DNA of 21,050 nucleotides from contig CAYTKP010000015.1 in the NCBI GenBank assembly GCA_964438695.1, forward strand, positions 1-21,050, in the 5' to 3' direction. The first letter of the stretch is position 1. The number at the start of each line of letters is the position of its first letter. Origin of the DNA: Phoenicimicrobium sp964438695 (lineage in GTDB: Bacteria; Atribacterota; Phoenicimicrobiia; Phoenicimicrobiales; Phoenicimicrobiaceae). Positions 1 through 7,606 of the stretch are shown here, in pieces. Position numbers and translations under genes: made by a program. The notes beneath the pieces are model-generated. The model saw only the letters and a program-made list of their open reading frames with translations, did no database searches and was not told the origin of the DNA.

Positions 1-62
1 TTAGTTAAGGAAATAAAATCAAAACAACTAACCAGTAACCATCCAACTAAGTAACTTTCAGC
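1..62. repeat. Left-edge intergenic TAAC-rich repeat tract
   Basis: This AT-rich stretch is made of words such as AACTAACCAGTAACC and AACTAAGTAACT. The same words recur around rpoN (about 3729-3829 and 5424-5513). No gene is supported. One plus-strand frame is open from base 1 to a stop at 52-54, but it runs through the repeat words and is not credible as a C-terminus on its own. Confidence 0.4.
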
Positions 63-92
63 AAAAAGAGGAAGTTATTACTTCCTCTTTTT
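63..92 (-). terminator. Symmetric stem-loop terminator after tRNA-Leu
   Basis: A perfect 12-bp inverted repeat lies at 63-74 (AAAAAGAGGAAG) and 81-92, with a 6-base loop TTATTA. The A-tract on one arm gives a U-run at the end of the hairpin on either strand, so it can work in both directions. It sits 13 bases beyond the 3' end of tRNA-Leu, which makes it the likely end of the secG-pncB-tRNA-Leu transcript. It could also end an unseen gene arriving from the left. Confidence 0.75.
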
Positions 93-105
93 AAGGAATA
101 TTTAT

Positions 106-193
106 TGGTGCCGGGAGGGGGATTTGAACCCCCACAAGCAATATGCTCACCAGCCCCTCAAGCTGGCGCGTCTACCTATTCCGCCATCCCGGC
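106..193 (-). tRNA. tRNA-Leu (anticodon GAG)
   Basis: The reverse complement folds as a complete type II tRNA. The acceptor stem is GCCGGGA/TCCCGGC with an A discriminator, and the 3' CCA is encoded at 106-108. The D-arm starts GCGGAATAGGTAGAC, and the anticodon stem CCAGC/GCTGG encloses the loop TTGAGGG. There is a long variable arm (GTGAGCATATTGCTTGT) and the T-loop contains TTCAAAT. Anticodon GAG together with the long variable arm identifies a leucine tRNA reading CUC and CUU codons. It begins 43 bases after the pncB stop and may be co-transcribed with pncB and processed, since no strong separate promoter is obvious in the AT-rich spacer. Confidence 0.95.
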
Positions 194-236
194 TATATCT
201 TAAATATTAATAAATATAGTAAAATTTTTTTGCTTT

Positions 237-1274
237 TTATATAATTCTTTTTAATTTTTTATTTTCTATTTTTCCAGGAATTCTCCCTCTCTTGGCAATG
301 GGTTTTCCTTCAACTTCCTTTATATCCAGAGTCATATCAATGGGTCTCGCATCACTTATATAACTACCTACCCCAAAAGCCTCAACCTGTTCTTTGCTTA
401 ATATGTTGATCTTTTCTGGAGTAAGACCACCTGAAACGAAGATTTTTACCCACGGAAATCCAGCCTGATTCAACCTTACTCTTACCTCTTTTACTAAATC
501 TGGAGTTACCCCACCTCTCTCATTGGGAGTATCTAATCTCACACCCAATAAATCTTTTCCTAAAGCCTGGGCTACCCTTATAGATTCTTCTGCTTCATCC
601 TTAAAAGTATCTATAAGAATAACTCGGGAAACATCTTTAGGCATACAAACATTATAAGCAAGGGCAGCTTTTATGGTATCTTTAGAAATAATTATTACGG
701 TGTGAGGGATAGTTCCTTGGGGTTTTCTCCCTGATAGTTTTGCACCCAATATACAGCTTGCTCCATCTACTCCCCCTATTAAAGCGGCCCTTTCCATAAC
801 TGGCGCTACAGCAGGGTGAATATGTCGAGAACCAAAACAGAGGACCTTTTTCTCCCCAGCAGCCACTTTACATTCATATGCAGCAGTAGCCCATGCTGAA
901 CTACTGGCTAAAATCCCTAAGATAACAGTTTCGAAAACACCAAATTCAGAATAAGGGCCTTCAATCCTCATTACTGTATCCTTAAAATGGAACCCTTCCC
1001 CTTCTTCTAAAGACCACAATTTTACCTTCTTATCTTTTAGAAGATTATAAATTTCTTTGGTGCCAGCAAAAATACCCTCTTTTCGGGGAAAAATCTCTGC
1101 CGTTACTACAGTATCTTCTAACTGGAGATATCTTAATATTTCTTGAGCTCTCACAAAATATATGTCACTAGTTAATCCTCTTTCAATTTCTTCGTGAGTA
1201 GCTGAGAAAAATTTTCTCCCGGTATCTATAGAATAATTATCAATTTCATCAATTGAACTAATAGGCTTATTCAT
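237..1274 (-). CDS. pncB: Nicotinate phosphoribosyltransferase, short form
   Basis: This enzyme converts nicotinate and PRPP to nicotinate mononucleotide in the Preiss-Handler branch of NAD salvage, in the cytoplasm. The 345-residue protein shows family landmarks: GLTSDIYF near residues 33-40, FGSRHIHP near 147-154 (the histidine region phosphorylated in this family), GTIPHTVI near 187-194, a VRLDTP strand, and the phosphate-binding FVSGGL segment near the C-terminus. It is shorter than the E. coli enzyme (about 400 residues) and resembles the compact form of many archaea and deep-branching bacteria. The start is the ATG at 1272-1274. A GAAGG lies about 15 bases upstream, which is a weak and rather distant ribosome site. 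The gene follows secG by 24 bases, so the two are probably co-transcribed. Quinolinate phosphoribosyltransferase shares the fold, but the motifs fit NAPRTase better. Confidence 0.9.
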   Translation of the reverse strand: MNKPISSIDEIDNYSIDTGRKFFSATHEEIERGLTSDIYFVRAQEILRYLQLEDTVVTAEIFPRKEGIFAGTKEIYNLLKDKKVKLWSLEEGEGFHFKDTVMRIEGPYSEFGVFETVILGILASSSAWATAAYECKVAAGEKKVLCFGSRHIHPAVAPVMERAALIGGVDGASCILGAKLSGRKPQGTIPHTVIIISKDTIKAALAYNVCMPKDVSRVILIDTFKDEAEESIRVAQALGKDLLGVRLDTPNERGGVTPDLVKEVRVRLNQAGFPWVKIFVSGGLTPEKINILSKEQVEAFGVGSYISDARPIDMTLDIKEVEGKPIAKRGRIPGKIENKKLKRII

Positions 1275-1298
1275 TATAAGTAAGGTAATTCCTTCTAT

Positions 1299-1523
1299 TT
1301 ATTTAATTAGGCTAAGTAAAAGAGAAGATAACATAAAAAGTATAGCTATAATAGTAGTAAGCTTCATTAAAAATGCTTCTTTACCTTTCTTCCCACCATA
1401 GTCAGCAGTTGTTCCTCCACCAAATATACCTGAAGCTCTGCTTGCTTTTCTTTGTTGAAGTATTACCGTCAAAATTAAAGCTATACTTATTATCATCTGA
1501 ATAGCCATTAATACAGTAGACAT
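1299..1523 (-). CDS. secG: Preprotein translocase subunit SecG
   Basis: SecG is the small non-essential partner of SecY and SecE in the inner-membrane translocon and helps SecA-driven protein export. The 74-residue product has the usual form. A first membrane helix covers about residues 3-22 and is followed by LQQRKASRASGIFGGG, matching the conserved QxRKxxGxxxxFGGG loop. TTADYGGKKGKEAFL comes next and a second helix runs to the C-terminus. The ATG at 1521-1523 is preferred over the adjacent GTG (1524-1526) because AAGGAG at 1531-1536 is then spaced by 7 bases. secG at the end of the glycolytic gene run matches the Firmicutes order. The stop lies 24 bases from pncB. Confidence 0.92.
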   Translation of the reverse strand: MSTVLMAIQMIISIALILTVILQQRKASRASGIFGGGTTADYGGKKGKEAFLMKLTTIIAILFMLSSLLLSLIK

Positions 1524-1530
1524 CACATAA

Positions 1531-1536
1531 CTCCTT
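1531..1536 (-). promoter_or_regulatory. Ribosome binding site deciding the secG start
   Basis: AAGGAG on the minus strand lies 7 bases before ATG 1521-1523 but only 4 bases before the in-frame GTG at 1524-1526. The spacing favours the ATG. Confidence 0.7.
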
Positions 1537-1596
1537 CACTATTACTTCATCGTAATTTATATATTTTTTTCTCTATAGTTTGAATTTTGGATTTTT

Positions 1597-1625
1597 ATTT
1601 TAACACAATTATATTTTTACTTCAA
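1597..1625 (-). promoter_or_regulatory. Candidate sigma-70 promoter before secG
   Basis: On the minus strand TTGAAG (1620-1625) and TAAAAT (1597-1602) are separated by 17 bases in the 121-base spacer between tpiA and secG. The boxes match consensus at four and five of six positions. In such AT-rich DNA a chance match is possible. It would let secG-pncB-tRNA-Leu be expressed apart from tpiA. Confidence 0.4.
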
Positions 1626-1647
1626 GATAAAACCAATAAAGTTTATA

Positions 1648-2415
1648 CTAATCTTGTAATATTTGAGCTGTTTTTACTATTTGAGAAAAACTCAAAGCTT
1701 TTAAACTTGCTCCGCCCACCAAAGCCCCATCAATATCAGATTCATCCATAAACTCTTTTATATTTTCAGGGTTTACACTCCCCCCATATAAAATTCTTAC
1801 CTGTTCACTTACTTCCCTTCCATATTGGAAAGAAAATAATTCTCTAATAAATTTATTTATTAAATTGGCATCCTGGGGGTTAGCAGATTTACCAGTACCA
1901 ATAGCCCATATAGGCTCATAAGCTATAATAACTCTCCTTGCTAAAAGGGGATCAATCTCCAAAAATATAGCCTTAATTTCCTCTTCTATTATACTCTTAG
2001 TCTTTCCACTTTCTTTCTCTTCTAAATTTTCACCTACACATACAATAGGTAAGAGATTTACTGAAAAAGCAGCTTTGACTTTTTTAGCTATTTCTTCAGA
2101 AGTTTCTTTAAAATATCTTCTTCTTTCGGAGTGTCCTAATATCACATATTCACAACCTACATCTTTAAGCATGGGAGGAGATATCTCTCCAGTAAATGCC
2201 CCTTTAATTTCCCAATACATATTTTGAGCTCCCAAATGAATATTTGTTCCGTTAATTATATCTTTAACCACCCAAAGAGAAGTAAAGGGAGGACAAACTA
2301 CAATATCTACCCCTTGAATTTTCCTAACAAAATCTGTTAGCTCTTTAACTAAAGCAATTGATTCTACCACTGTTTTATTCATCTTCCAATTCCCAGCAAT
2401 TACTGGAATACGCAT
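1648..2415 (-). CDS. tpiA: Triosephosphate isomerase
   Basis: The enzyme interconverts dihydroxyacetone phosphate and glyceraldehyde 3-phosphate in glycolysis and gluconeogenesis. The 255-residue TIM barrel carries every catalytic landmark: GNWKMN with Asn9 and Lys11, His95 in ILGHSERR, Glu167 in AYEPIWAIGTG (the flexible loop 6 follows), and the phosphate-binding YGGSV near residue 210. The longer reading frame starts five codons earlier at a GTG (2428-2430), but that GTG lies inside the Shine-Dalgarno AGGTGGAGG. The ATG at 2413-2415 gives MRIPVIAGNWK, the family's usual N-terminus. gapA lies upstream across a repeat-rich 286-base spacer where pgk is expected in related gene orders. secG follows after 124 bases. 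Confidence 0.97.
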   Translation of the reverse strand: MRIPVIAGNWKMNKTVVESIALVKELTDFVRKIQGVDIVVCPPFTSLWVVKDIINGTNIHLGAQNMYWEIKGAFTGEISPPMLKDVGCEYVILGHSERRRYFKETSEEIAKKVKAAFSVNLLPIVCVGENLEEKESGKTKSIIEEEIKAIFLEIDPLLARRVIIAYEPIWAIGTGKSANPQDANLINKFIRELFSFQYGREVSEQVRILYGGSVNPENIKEFMDESDIDGALVGGASLKALSFSQIVKTAQILQD

Positions 2416-2423
2416 TCTTTTAA

Positions 2424-2432
2424 CCTCCACCT
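2424..2432 (-). promoter_or_regulatory. Ribosome binding site deciding the tpiA start
   Basis: AGGTGGAGG on the minus strand is spaced 8 bases from ATG 2413-2415. The alternative GTG start at 2428-2430 is part of this site and so is unlikely to be used. Confidence 0.8.
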
Positions 2433-2446
2433 ATCTAATTTAGTTA

Positions 2447-2472
2447 TTAGTGAATAGTGAATAGTCGTTAGT
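2447..2472 (-). repeat. 26-bp intergenic repeat, copy 1
   Basis: The minus strand reads ACTAACGACTATTCAC followed by TATTCACTAA. It is identical over all 26 bases to plus-strand copies at 9606-9631 and 20967-20992. The unit contains a tandem TATTCAC pair. All three copies are intergenic; this one lies just upstream of tpiA. Confidence 0.9.
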
Positions 2473-2485
2473 TTTAAATACAAGT

Positions 2486-2701
2486 TTACAGTTTTCAGTT
2501 AATAGTTGCGAGATGCAAGATAGAAAACTCGTTTGCAGGAATGACAGAATTGATAAAAAATCTGTAACCCACAACCTATGTCTCACAACCCGACCAACTG
2601 GTAAACTGGATAACTGGATAACTAATATCCTATCCGCTAAACGCTATACGCTCTACGCTGATATACGTGATACGATTCACGATTCACGAGATACTATATT
2701 T
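2486..2701. repeat. Repeat-rich gapA-tpiA spacer
   Basis: No gene is supported here. From left to right it holds a degenerate fragment resembling the 'cgagatgc...gcaggaatgaca' intergenic palindrome (about 2507-2546), an AACTGGATAACTGGATAACT tandem (about 2603-2622), and a run of 7-8 base iterations: CGCTAAA, CGCTATA, CGCTCTA, CGCTGATA, then CGATTCA twice (about 2636-2690). The segment with ATAACTAATATCC has an inverted relative at about 20583-20632. A plus-strand frame open across this block is made of the repeats and is not called. Confidence 0.6.
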
Positions 2702-3697
2702 TTATTGCCAAATATATTTTATAAGATCTATAATTCTACAAGAATATCCCCACTCATTATCATACCAGGCTATAATCTTGACTAAATTATTATCAACTAC
2801 CATAGTAGATAATCCATCAATAATGGAAGAATAAGCATTGTCATTAAAATCTTTGGAAACCAATGGTTCTTCGGTATAATCTAAAATCCCTTTTAAATCG
2901 CCCTGTGAGGCTTCTTTAAAAGCTTGATTAATTTCTTCTACACTAACTTTTTTCTTTAATAATACTGCCAAATCAACTACTGAAACATTCGGGGTAGGAA
3001 CTCTAATAGCCATACCATTTAGTTTTCCTTTCAATTCAGGAATTACCAAACTTACTGCTTTTGCAGCTCCTGTCGTAGTAGGGATCATAGATAAAGCAGC
3101 TGCCCTAGCTCTCCTTAAATCTTTATGAGGTAAATCCATTAATCTCTGGTCTGCTGTATAAGAATGAATTGTGGTCATAGTTCCTTTTTCAATACCAAAA
3201 ACATCGTTTAATACTTTGGCAGCAGGAGCCAAACAATTAGTAGTACAAGAAGCATTAGAAATTACATGATGTTCTTTAGGTATATATTTATCTTCATTAA
3301 CACCCATTACAATAGTTATATCTTCTCCTTTAGCAGGAGCAGATATAACTACTTTTTTTGCACCAGCAGTCAAGTGTTTAGAAGCTCCTTCTCTATCTCT
3401 AAAAATTCCTGTAGATTCAATTACAACTTCTACTCCTAAATCCTTCCAGGGAAGATTAGAGGGGTCCCTTTCACTTAATACTCTTACTTTTCTCTCTTCA
3501 GCTAAAATATTATCATTTTGCACCGTCACTTTAGGTAATATACCATGAACAGAATCATATTTTAATAGATGGGCTAAGGTTTTAGCATCAGTTATATCAT
3601 TAACTGCCACAAAATCTATTTCTTTGTCTTTTAACCCTGCCCTAAAAACATTTCTCCCAATTCTTCCAAATCCATTAATTCCTACTTTTATTGTCAT
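2702..3697 (-). CDS. gapA: Glyceraldehyde-3-phosphate dehydrogenase, type I
   Basis: It oxidises and phosphorylates glyceraldehyde 3-phosphate to 1,3-bisphosphoglycerate with reduction of NAD+, in the cytoplasm. The 331-residue protein begins with the Rossmann motif GINGFGRIGRN (residues 6-16). It carries the active-site block SNASCTTNCLAP with nucleophile Cys151, the partner His178 in TTIHSYT, and the C-terminal WYDNEWGYSCR. Asp34 in AVNDITD and DLP at 188-190 suggest NAD rather than NADP preference (family rule, not tested here). AAGGAGG lies 7 bases before the ATG. rpoN lies upstream, as in many Firmicutes, but the regulator gene cggR usually found between them is missing, and so is pgk downstream. 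Over 130 bases of repeat-like DNA separate it from rpoN, and no promoter is clear. Confidence 0.97.
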   Translation of the reverse strand: MTIKVGINGFGRIGRNVFRAGLKDKEIDFVAVNDITDAKTLAHLLKYDSVHGILPKVTVQNDNILAEERKVRVLSERDPSNLPWKDLGVEVVIESTGIFRDREGASKHLTAGAKKVVISAPAKGEDITIVMGVNEDKYIPKEHHVISNASCTTNCLAPAAKVLNDVFGIEKGTMTTIHSYTADQRLMDLPHKDLRRARAAALSMIPTTTGAAKAVSLVIPELKGKLNGMAIRVPTPNVSVVDLAVLLKKKVSVEEINQAFKEASQGDLKGILDYTEEPLVSKDFNDNAYSSIIDGLSTMVVDNNLVKIIAWYDNEWGYSCRIIDLIKYIWQ

Positions 3698-3728
3698 TAT
3701 TTTCCTCCTTATTTTTTTAATTAATACT

Positions 3729-3829
3729 TTTTGGTTAGCTGGTTAACTAGTTCCATGGTTAGATAGTTCCTTAACCTGTTTGATATTGATCTATTAACCA
3801 AATAACCAGTTAACTAAGTAACTGGCTAA
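3729..3829. repeat. TTAACC/GGTTAG repeat tract downstream of rpoN
   Basis: The left half is rich in GGTTAGCTGGTTAACTAG-type words. The right half is rich in the complementary ATTAACCAAATAACCAGTTA, so the block is roughly an inverted repeat around TGATATTGAT (about 3780-3789). A related block in the same orientation lies on the other side of rpoN (5424-5513) and shares TGATATTGAT followed by TTAAC...AAATAACCA. No gene is present. Confidence 0.6.
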
Positions 3830-5317
3830 TTAAATTTCAAATCTTTTACGCTTATTAGAAGATGGTATTTTTAACATCTCCCGATATTTAGTAACTGTTC
3901 TTCGGGAGATTTTTATCTTCTCTTTCTTGCTTAATAATTCTGTTAACTTTTGATCGCTCCAGGGTTTTAAAGGATTTTCCTTCTCAATGAACTCTTTTAT
4001 TAATCTTCTTACTTTGTCAGTAGAAACAATATCTCCCTCTTTTGTATTTACTCCTTTAGAAAAGAAAAATTTCATTTTAAAAACTCCCCGGGGAGTTTGA
4101 ATAATTTTATTATGAATCGCCCTCGATACTGTAGATTCGTTAATACCTAACTTATCTGCAACTTCTTTTAAAGATAGAGGTTTAATATATAAAATACCTT
4201 TATTTAAAAAATCTTTTTGGTAATCTATTAAAATTTCTGCAATCTGATATACAGTTTTCTTTCTTTGCTCTATCCCTTTAATTAAAGACCTCGCTGATTG
4301 CAATTTTTCTTTAATATATTCAATAGTGTCTTTGGTTTCGTGACCAGAAATATCTTTTCTACCGACTAATTCTTTAATATCCTCTGGAAATTTAATATTA
4401 TCTAAATATAAATATCTTTTATATAAAGGATTTATCCTTATCTGGGGTAAATAATCTTCATTCAGAAGCAATCTATACCTGCCACATTCTTCCCTTCTAA
4501 GGGTTAAATCTGGAATAACATATTTAGTTTCTTTTAAATTACCTATTCCCCTCCCTGGTTTAGGGTCAAAGTTATTTTTGACTATATCAGCTAAAGATTG
4601 AATTTCAGAGACTGATATTTCCAAATCTTTAGCAATTTTTTGATACGCTTTTCGGGCTAAATCGTTTAAATGATCTTTTATTATCTTCTCTATATAAACA
4701 TTATTAATACCCAGATATTTTGCCTGAATTAATAAGCATTCTTCTAAGTTTCTTGCCCCAACTCCGGGTGGATCAAAACTTTGAATTAAAAGTAATATTT
4801 CTTCTATTTTATCTATCTTTACATTCAGGTCATAAGAAATATCTTCTAAACTAATAGTCAAATAACCATTATCATCAATATTACCTATTAAATACTCGCC
4901 AATTTTGTAATCTATGTTATTGTTTACCGTCGTACCCAATTGAATTAATAAATAATCCTGTAATGATTCTCCATAATGAACAAAATTCTCGAAAGTATTT
5001 TCTTTTTTCGAAATTGATTTTTCTAAAAAGGGTTGATAGTCTTTTTCTTCTAAATAACTTAGCCAGTCCTTAAAGTTGTTTTCTTCCGCCTCTTTGTCTT
5101 GATTTTCAATTTTATTATCAGAATCCTCCTTCTGGATTACATTTTCTGCTTCAGGATTTACCACTTGATTGACTTCCAATAAAGGATTTTCCATCAATTC
5201 TTTATTAATTAAATTTCTTAATTCTAATAAATTCAATTGTAATATATTAATTGCCTGATATAATTGGGGAGTTAGGATTAGTTTCTGTTTTTGTTTTAGG
5301 GATAGTTCATATTTCAT
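3830..5317 (-). CDS. rpoN: RNA polymerase sigma-54 factor
   Basis: Sigma-54 directs RNA polymerase to -24/-12 promoters that need an AAA+ activator to open. The 495-residue protein shows all three regions. Region I (residues 1-47) is glutamine- and leucine-rich, with LKQKQKLILTPQL followed by MENPLLE. Region II is an acidic linker at about 50-115. The core-binding and DNA-binding region III includes the helix-turn-helix at about 383-412 (LGINESTVSRAI, then TPRG) and the diagnostic RpoN box SRRTVTKYRE at 471-480. The ribosome site is weak (GTGAG, 8 bases before the ATG at 5315-5317). No activator gene is in the window and I saw no clear -24/-12 promoter here, so its targets lie elsewhere. Its position before gapA matches the Firmicutes order. 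Related repeat blocks flank the gene. Confidence 0.97.
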   Translation of the reverse strand: MKYELSLKQKQKLILTPQLYQAINILQLNLLELRNLINKELMENPLLEVNQVVNPEAENVIQKEDSDNKIENQDKEAEENNFKDWLSYLEEKDYQPFLEKSISKKENTFENFVHYGESLQDYLLIQLGTTVNNNIDYKIGEYLIGNIDDNGYLTISLEDISYDLNVKIDKIEEILLLIQSFDPPGVGARNLEECLLIQAKYLGINNVYIEKIIKDHLNDLARKAYQKIAKDLEISVSEIQSLADIVKNNFDPKPGRGIGNLKETKYVIPDLTLRREECGRYRLLLNEDYLPQIRINPLYKRYLYLDNIKFPEDIKELVGRKDISGHETKDTIEYIKEKLQSARSLIKGIEQRKKTVYQIAEILIDYQKDFLNKGILYIKPLSLKEVADKLGINESTVSRAIHNKIIQTPRGVFKMKFFFSKGVNTKEGDIVSTDKVRRLIKEFIEKENPLKPWSDQKLTELLSKKEKIKISRRTVTKYREMLKIPSSNKRKRFEI

Positions 5318-5524
5318 TTTATAAACTCACTTATCGGATCTTATTCATAGAATTATGTATTAGATAGGATTAGCATTCTTGAGAATATGAGATAATTTAT
5401 AAAATCCCTATTATCACCTTAAATTGGTTAGTTTGTCACTTAATTAGCTGGTTAGTTAGTTTATCAATTTACTTGATATTGATTAACTAAATAACCATAT
5501 ATCATTTAAATTAATTATACTTTA
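5318..5524. repeat. Spacer between ugpC and rpoN with a TTAACC-type repeat
   Basis: No gene is present. Bases 5424-5513 hold GGTTAGTTTGTC, TTAGCTGGTTAGTTAG and TGATATTGATTAACTAAATAACC. This is the same repeat family and orientation as the block at 3729-3829. The remaining 100 bases nearest rpoN are plain AT-rich sequence without a convincing promoter or terminator. Confidence 0.5.
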
Positions 5525-6625
5525 TCACACTATAGTTAGTAAGGTTTTGGGATCAAAAATATGAGTCTTTTCCATATTTAATACTACTTCCATATTTTGT
5601 TCAACTTTTACTTGAGTACGAGTATCCATTTTTCCTATTAGAGAATGCTTCCCGCAAGCGAGGTAAATAAAGATCTCTGCCCCCAATGGTTCAATTACAT
5701 CCACTTTAACCTTTATAGTATTAGAAGATGTAGCTCCAGAAAAGAATTTTTTATCATGAATATCCTCGGGCCTTACTCCAAAAATCACTTCTTTACCTTC
5801 GTAAGGTGATACTTTAGAATAAAAAGGCTGAGGAAGTTTTACTTTAAAACTTTCTGCATCAATAAAATAGTCTCCATTTTCCTTAGTAATTTTAGAATCT
5901 ATAAAATTCATGGCAGGAGAACCAATAAAACCAGCCACAAATTTATTAGCCGGTTTTTTATAAACTTCTAAAGGTGTACCTGATTGCTGCAAGCGTCCAT
6001 CATTCATAATAAATATTCTACTGGCCATAGTCATCGCCTCTACCTGATCGTGAGTTACGTAGATTATAGTAGCCCCTAATCTACGGTGGAGTTTACTGAT
6101 CTCTGCTCTCATAGCTACTCTTAGTTTAGCATCTAAGTTCGAAAGAGGTTCATCAAATAGAAAAACTTTTGGTTTTCTTACAATAGCTCTCCCTACTGCC
6201 ACTCGCTGTCTCTGTCCACCCGATAACTCTTTAGGCTTTCTTTTTAGTAAATTTTCTATACCCAAAATCTCTGCTGCTTCCTGCACTCTCTGATCAATCT
6301 CTTTCTTGGGATATTTCCTCAATTTTAATCCGAAAGCCATGTTATTGTAAACATCCATATGAGGATAAAGAGCGTAGTTCTGAAAGACCATGGCTATATC
6401 TCTATCTTTGGGTTGAACATCGTTTACTAATTTATCACCAATATAGATTTCCCCGGAAGTTGCTTCTTCTAAACCAGCAATCGATCGTAAAGTAGTAGTC
6501 TTACCGCAACCAGATGGGCCAACTAATACTGCAAATTCTTTATCTTTTATTTCTATATTTAGATTATCTACCGCCAGCACTTCCTTAAATTTTTTAGTAA
6601 AATTTTTCAAGATAACATTTGCCAT
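5525..6625 (-). CDS. ugpC: ABC transporter ATPase, MsmX/UgpC/MalK type
   Basis: This ATPase energises a carbohydrate-type (CUT1) importer at the inner face of the membrane. The 366-residue protein has Walker A GPSGCGKT (residues 36-43), the Q-loop Gln82, signature LSGGQ (134-138), Walker B VFLFDEP (154-160) and the switch His192. A C-terminal regulatory domain of about 130 residues contains VRPEDI and the TOBE-type folds seen in MalK, MsmX and UgpC. No permease or binding protein lies nearby, so it may serve several importers as MsmX does in Bacillus (inference). The substrate cannot be assigned, and the symbol reflects the usual annotation of this family. The gene starts 39 bases after the whiA stop, with AGGAGAGG before the ATG, which suggests co-transcription with rapZ-yvcK-whiA. 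Confidence 0.9.
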   Translation of the reverse strand: MANVILKNFTKKFKEVLAVDNLNIEIKDKEFAVLVGPSGCGKTTTLRSIAGLEEATSGEIYIGDKLVNDVQPKDRDIAMVFQNYALYPHMDVYNNMAFGLKLRKYPKKEIDQRVQEAAEILGIENLLKRKPKELSGGQRQRVAVGRAIVRKPKVFLFDEPLSNLDAKLRVAMRAEISKLHRRLGATIIYVTHDQVEAMTMASRIFIMNDGRLQQSGTPLEVYKKPANKFVAGFIGSPAMNFIDSKITKENGDYFIDAESFKVKLPQPFYSKVSPYEGKEVIFGVRPEDIHDKKFFSGATSSNTIKVKVDVIEPLGAEIFIYLACGKHSLIGKMDTRTQVKVEQNMEVVLNMEKTHIFDPKTLLTIV

Positions 6626-6664
6626 TTTATTTCTCCCTCTCCTTTGCTATTTTAACCTTAATGT

Positions 6665-7606
6665 TTAACTGTTTAAGGTTTTTTGACTTTGGAGTAACTC
6701 ATCAGCTATTTCAGATATTTTCTTTAAACGATGGTAAATTCCCGATTTACTAATTTCATAACCTGCTTCCTCAACCATTTCCCGTAAACTAGCATAAGGC
6801 AATTTTTTTCTGATTTTAGCTACTTTAACTAATTTAGGCGGAATATTTTGTAATCCTACTTTCTTTTCGATTATATCTATTTTATGTAATTGTTCAACTG
6901 CAGAAAAGATTGTTTTGTCCAAATTAGCTGTCTCACAATTAACTAATCTATTCACTGTATTAACAACATCTTTTCTGGCTCTTATATCTTGATAGTATAA
7001 TAAAGCATTCTGACTACCAATTAAACGTAGAAATTCAAAAATACTATCACCCTTTTTTAAATATACCAGCCATTTCTTCTTCCAAAAACTAACTCGAGAG
7101 TTTAAATGGTAATAGTTAAAAAGAATATGAATAAAATTTGCTTCGATCTCGTCATTAACCGAAATTTCTAAATGATACATCTTTTCTGGATCACTTATAA
7201 AACCATTTACTAAAAAGGCTCCTCTTAAATATGTTGCTTTTGAAAAAAGATCATTATTCAAACTAAATCTTCTCTCTTTTATGGATTGGTCATAGACTTG
7301 ATTAAACTCTTGAAATATCTTTTCATATCCTTTTGTAAGAGACATTTCAATTGTATAGTGTTTTCTATTATTAGACAAATGATCTGTCTTTACTACAGGA
7401 TGAATTTTAAAGACTTGTTTGATTAAATTATAAGCCGTTCTAGTTATCGCAGGGTCTTCTAAGATAATAGTTAAAGTCGTTTTCTTATCTTTTTTAGCAA
7501 TTTTACCCTTCAATTGTAAAAAAGCTAATAATTCACCTCTCTGTTCATATACATTTTTGGGAACAATTCTAGCTAGCTCATTTTTTACTCGATAAGAAAA
7601 TAACAT
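6665..7606 (-). CDS. whiA: DNA-binding protein WhiA
   Basis: WhiA is a DNA-binding protein known from sporulation control in Streptomyces and from cell division and chromosome segregation in Bacillus; its role here is inferred from the family. The 313-residue protein has the family's degenerate LAGLIDADG homing-endonuclease-like N-terminal half. Its best-conserved segment is YLRGAFLVNGFISDPEK (126-142), and YHLEI follows at once. The C-terminal helix-turn-helix domain begins near VNRLVNCETANLDKT (about 218-232). The length is normal for the family. The ATG directly abuts the yvcK stop with no spacer, and AGAGGAAG within the end of yvcK serves as the ribosome site, so translation is probably coupled. 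The order rapZ-yvcK-whiA is a conserved cluster of Firmicutes and Actinobacteria. Confidence 0.95.
   Translation of the reverse strand: MLFSYRVKNELARIVPKNVYEQRGELLAFLQLKGKIAKKDKKTTLTIILEDPAITRTAYNLIKQVFKIHPVVKTDHLSNNRKHYTIEMSLTKGYEKIFQEFNQVYDQSIKERRFSLNNDLFSKATYLRGAFLVNGFISDPEKMYHLEISVNDEIEANFIHILFNYYHLNSRVSFWKKKWLVYLKKGDSIFEFLRLIGSQNALLYYQDIRARKDVVNTVNRLVNCETANLDKTIFSAVEQLHKIDIIEKKVGLQNIPPKLVKVAKIRKKLPYASLREMVEEAGYEISKSGIYHRLKKISEIADELLQSQKTLNS

Noticed and set aside
1..54. Plus-strand frame open from the left edge
   Set aside because: It ends inside TAAC-type repeat words that recur elsewhere as non-coding DNA. The apparent 17 residues match no known C-terminus I recognise.
2400..2701. CRISPR-like array because of short regular repeats
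   Set aside because: The iterations are 7-8 bases, contiguous and degenerate, without spacers of constant length. No cas gene is in the window.
2513..2785. 90-residue plus-strand frame between tpiA and gapA
   Set aside because: It is built from the iterated repeats and the antisense of the gapA C-terminus, with no ribosome site.
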